In this document: positions 62,777-64,000 of the stretch, piece by piece
Layout of the letters: each line of letters begins with the position of its first letter
How positions within the stretch are numbered: the first letter of the stretch is position 1
Assembly (NCBI GenBank): GCA_964507325.1
Contig: CAZDQL010000027.1
Location: 1 to 64,000 of the forward strand
DNA length: 64,000 nt
Source of the DNA: CAZDQL01 sp964507325
Lineage (GTDB): Bacteria > Planctomycetota > UBA1135 > GCA-002686595
Direction: 5' to 3'
Notes under the pieces: generated by a model
The model's input: the letters and a program-made list of their open reading frames with translations, nothing else
Databases searched by the model: none
Told to the model about the DNA's origin: nothing
Program-made: the position numbers and the translations under genes

Positions 62777-63247
62777 GGCGGTGAGCCTAGTGTGCTGCTC
62801 TCACCAGCGTCGAGGCGGAGTCCTCTCAGGGTGATCCCTGGGGGTCTCCGCGGGGATTCTGCGGGCTTTTTCGAGTTTCCGGTTCCGGACTGGCCCCCCT
62901 ACGCGATCTCTCCCTAACGACCAACCGGAGAGCTTGCGACCCAAGCTGTTGCTCGCCTCTTTGAGAGAGAGCCCGGCACGGGCCGGGTGGGAGGCCGTGA
63001 CGGGGCAGATTCGCCGATCTGCCCCGTCCTTAATTGAACTGCCCCCCTTCGGTGTGCTTCCCGGACGTCGGCCTCTCGACTCCCGCACTCGGGGCCCCCT
63101 CTCGGCTGCCTCAGGGCACCTGTCCACGCGCCTGCGGTCCACCACCCCTCCGGTGGGGCCTGCTCCAGCGGCCGTGTACTCCAAGTCCTTGCGGGCAAAG
63201 GAGCTACGGCGAGCAGTCCCGCGCGATGCCCACCGAAGGGCGGCAGT
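62777..63247. other. Non-coding region with several hairpins
   Basis: This 471-base stretch lies between two leftward genes. Several frames are open but their products are basic and low in complexity, unlike real genes here. It contains clear hairpins: CCCGGC/GCCGGG at 62972-62987, CGGGGCAGAT/ATCTGCCCCG at 63001-63026, and a weaker CCACC/GGTGG near 63145. AT-richer pieces (TTAATTGAACTGCCCC) stand out from the neighbours. It could be a structured RNA, or the remains of a mobile element. Confidence 0.5.
63001..63026. terminator. Perfect 10-bp hairpin (terminator-like)
   Basis: CGGGGCAGAT (63001-63010) pairs with ATCTGCCCCG (63017-63026) around a TCGCCG loop, and TCCTTAATT follows on the plus strand. 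On the minus strand it could end transcription of the lipoprotein gene at 63248-63664, which lies upstream in that direction. Confidence 0.45.
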
Positions 63248-63664
63248 TCAGGCGTCCACGTCGAGGGCGCGGGCGCGGGTCTGCGCCGGCGCCCAGAGCT
63301 CCCCCAGACTCCCTCGCCGCACCTCCCTGAGCACCCAGTCGGCGTCGAAGCGCAGCACCATCCCCTGCATCCCCTCGTAGGAGCGGCGGTAGGAGGCGGA
63401 GGCGCTCATCCGCTTGCCGATCGGGACCGAGACGGTCACCCCCCAGCGGGACTCGTTCTTCCAACCCCACGCGAGCACGGCGCCGTCCCCGTGCTCGCGC
63501 ACCCAGAGGGGCGCGCCCAACCGAGCCAAGCAGAGGGGCAGGTCGGCCTCACCCGGCAGGAGGTCCTGCACCTCCCCCAGGGGCAGGTGGGCGTGCCGGG
63601 TCCTCAGCTCGGCGGAGACACAGCCGCCGAGCAGGAGGAGCAGCAGGAGGGAGAGGAGCCGCAC
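63248..63664 (-). CDS. Small lipoprotein
   Basis: The 138-residue protein starts with a GTG and has a lipoprotein signal with lipobox LLGGC (LLSLLLLLLLGGCVSAE). The mature part is beta-rich (LWVREHGDGAVLAWGWKNESRWGVTVSVPIG) and of unknown function. It lies 18 bases downstream of the SmpA-like gene's stop; the two may form an operon for envelope assembly. Confidence 0.75.
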   Translation of the reverse strand: MRLLSLLLLLLLGGCVSAELRTRHAHLPLGEVQDLLPGEADLPLCLARLGAPLWVREHGDGAVLAWGWKNESRWGVTVSVPIGKRMSASASYRRSYEGMQGMVLRFDADWVLREVRRGSLGELWAPAQTRARALDVDA

Positions 63665-63682
63665 GGTGCGGAGCCCCGAGCG

Positions 63683-64000
63683 CTAGAGGTCCGGAAGGCC
63701 GAACTCGGCCTCCCCCGACTCGAAGGTCGCCCCCACGTGGGTCAACACCCCCTCTGCGTCGAAGAAGAGCCAGGTGCGATCCTCGGCGGACTCCACCCGG
63801 GTCAGGGCGACCACCAGGAGGAAGAGGCCCGTCTGCTTCTCGACTCCGTAGTCGTAGCGGTAGGCGCTGCGATGCCCGAGCTGGACCACCTCGGTCGGAG
63901 CGCCGAGGGCCGCGACGACGTCACTCGCGGTCGACACCCCCGGATCGAGCGCCGCGACCACGTCGGGGGCGAGGGGGCGGTGGCGGTGGCTCTCCCCGAT
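63683..64000 (-). CDS. SmpA/BamE-like envelope protein (incomplete)
   Basis: The frame runs off the right edge of the window, so the N-terminus is missing; at least 105 codons are visible. The pattern STASDVVAALGAPTEVVQLG...YRYDYG and WLFFDAEGVLTHVGATF resembles the SmpA/OmlA (BamE) fold, in which 'G.S..DV...LG.P' leads into strands. BamE-like proteins are small outer-membrane lipoproteins that aid barrel assembly. The family call is tentative. Confidence 0.6.
   Translation of the reverse strand: MGESHRHRPLAPDVVAALDPGVSTASDVVAALGAPTEVVQLGHRSAYRYDYGVEKQTGLFLLVVALTRVESAEDRTWLFFDAEGVLTHVGATFESGEAEFGLPDL

Overview
The window is a very GC-rich (about 70% by eye) chromosomal segment, most probably from a planctomycete (Planctomycetota). 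The indicators are two secreted proteases that share a C-terminal domain typical of this phylum, several Tat- or Sec-exported Gfo/Idh/MocA oxidoreductases, a DUF1080-type protein, a futalosine-pathway mqnA and many FG-GAP or carboxypeptidase-regulatory-like secreted proteins. A run of 10 N (48679-48688) shows it is a scaffolded draft assembly. Genes are tightly packed. I see no rRNA, tRNA, CRISPR array, transposase or phage gene.

Layout. 186-3503: HtrA-like protease, FG-GAP protein, a 183-bp palindromic repeat and mqnA. 3529-6661: both subunits of DNA topoisomerase VI with a 48-codon membrane/coil ORF between them. 6757-8781: a metzincin-type secreted protease. 8988-19861: one long leftward block with an ECF sigma factor, a FecR-like anti-sigma protein, two small membrane-associated proteins, a MutL-like ASKHA ATPase, a barrel-sandwich/KOW-like protein, four membrane proteins and two zinc-ribbon membrane proteins. 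It looks like an undescribed envelope complex. 20101-25488: a secreted protein, an FmdB zinc ribbon, an outer-membrane-like protein, pyrE and hutU.

27656-36659 is the most striking region: ten or eleven consecutive rightward genes, nearly all overlapping by 1-4 bases, that together resemble a complete ubiquitin-type system. They encode an FHA-like/RING-like protein, an E1-like protein, an E2-like protein, an unknown protein, a ubiquitin-like protein, a JAMM peptidase, an ARC/Mpa (proteasomal) AAA ATPase, and then a second set with a PRTRC-C-like beta-grasp protein, a Prok-E2_D/PRTRC-B-like protein, a second JAMM protein and a second E1-like protein. A winged-helix regulator lies just upstream. 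A conjugating arm, a deconjugating arm and an unfoldase in one transcript suggest protein tagging, tag removal and remodelling or degradation. ClpS follows on the opposite strand.

37081-46577: a DMT transporter with a histidine-rich tail, a subtilase, a two-domain DUF1080 protein facing two Gfo/Idh/MocA oxidoreductases, ApbE and a CxxCH membrane protein; together these suggest oxidative sugar breakdown in the envelope. 46801-52736: secreted regulatory-like, FG-GAP and alpha-toroid-like proteins. 52991-58047: a TonB receptor, YfiR and hybrid histidine kinase triad. 58114-60804: a polysaccharide flippase, a second copy of the 183-bp palindrome and a GT4 glycosyltransferase. 60782-64000: a molybdopterin oxidoreductase, a structured non-coding stretch, a small lipoprotein and an incomplete SmpA/BamE-like gene. 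All family assignments come from reading motifs by eye and none was checked against a database.
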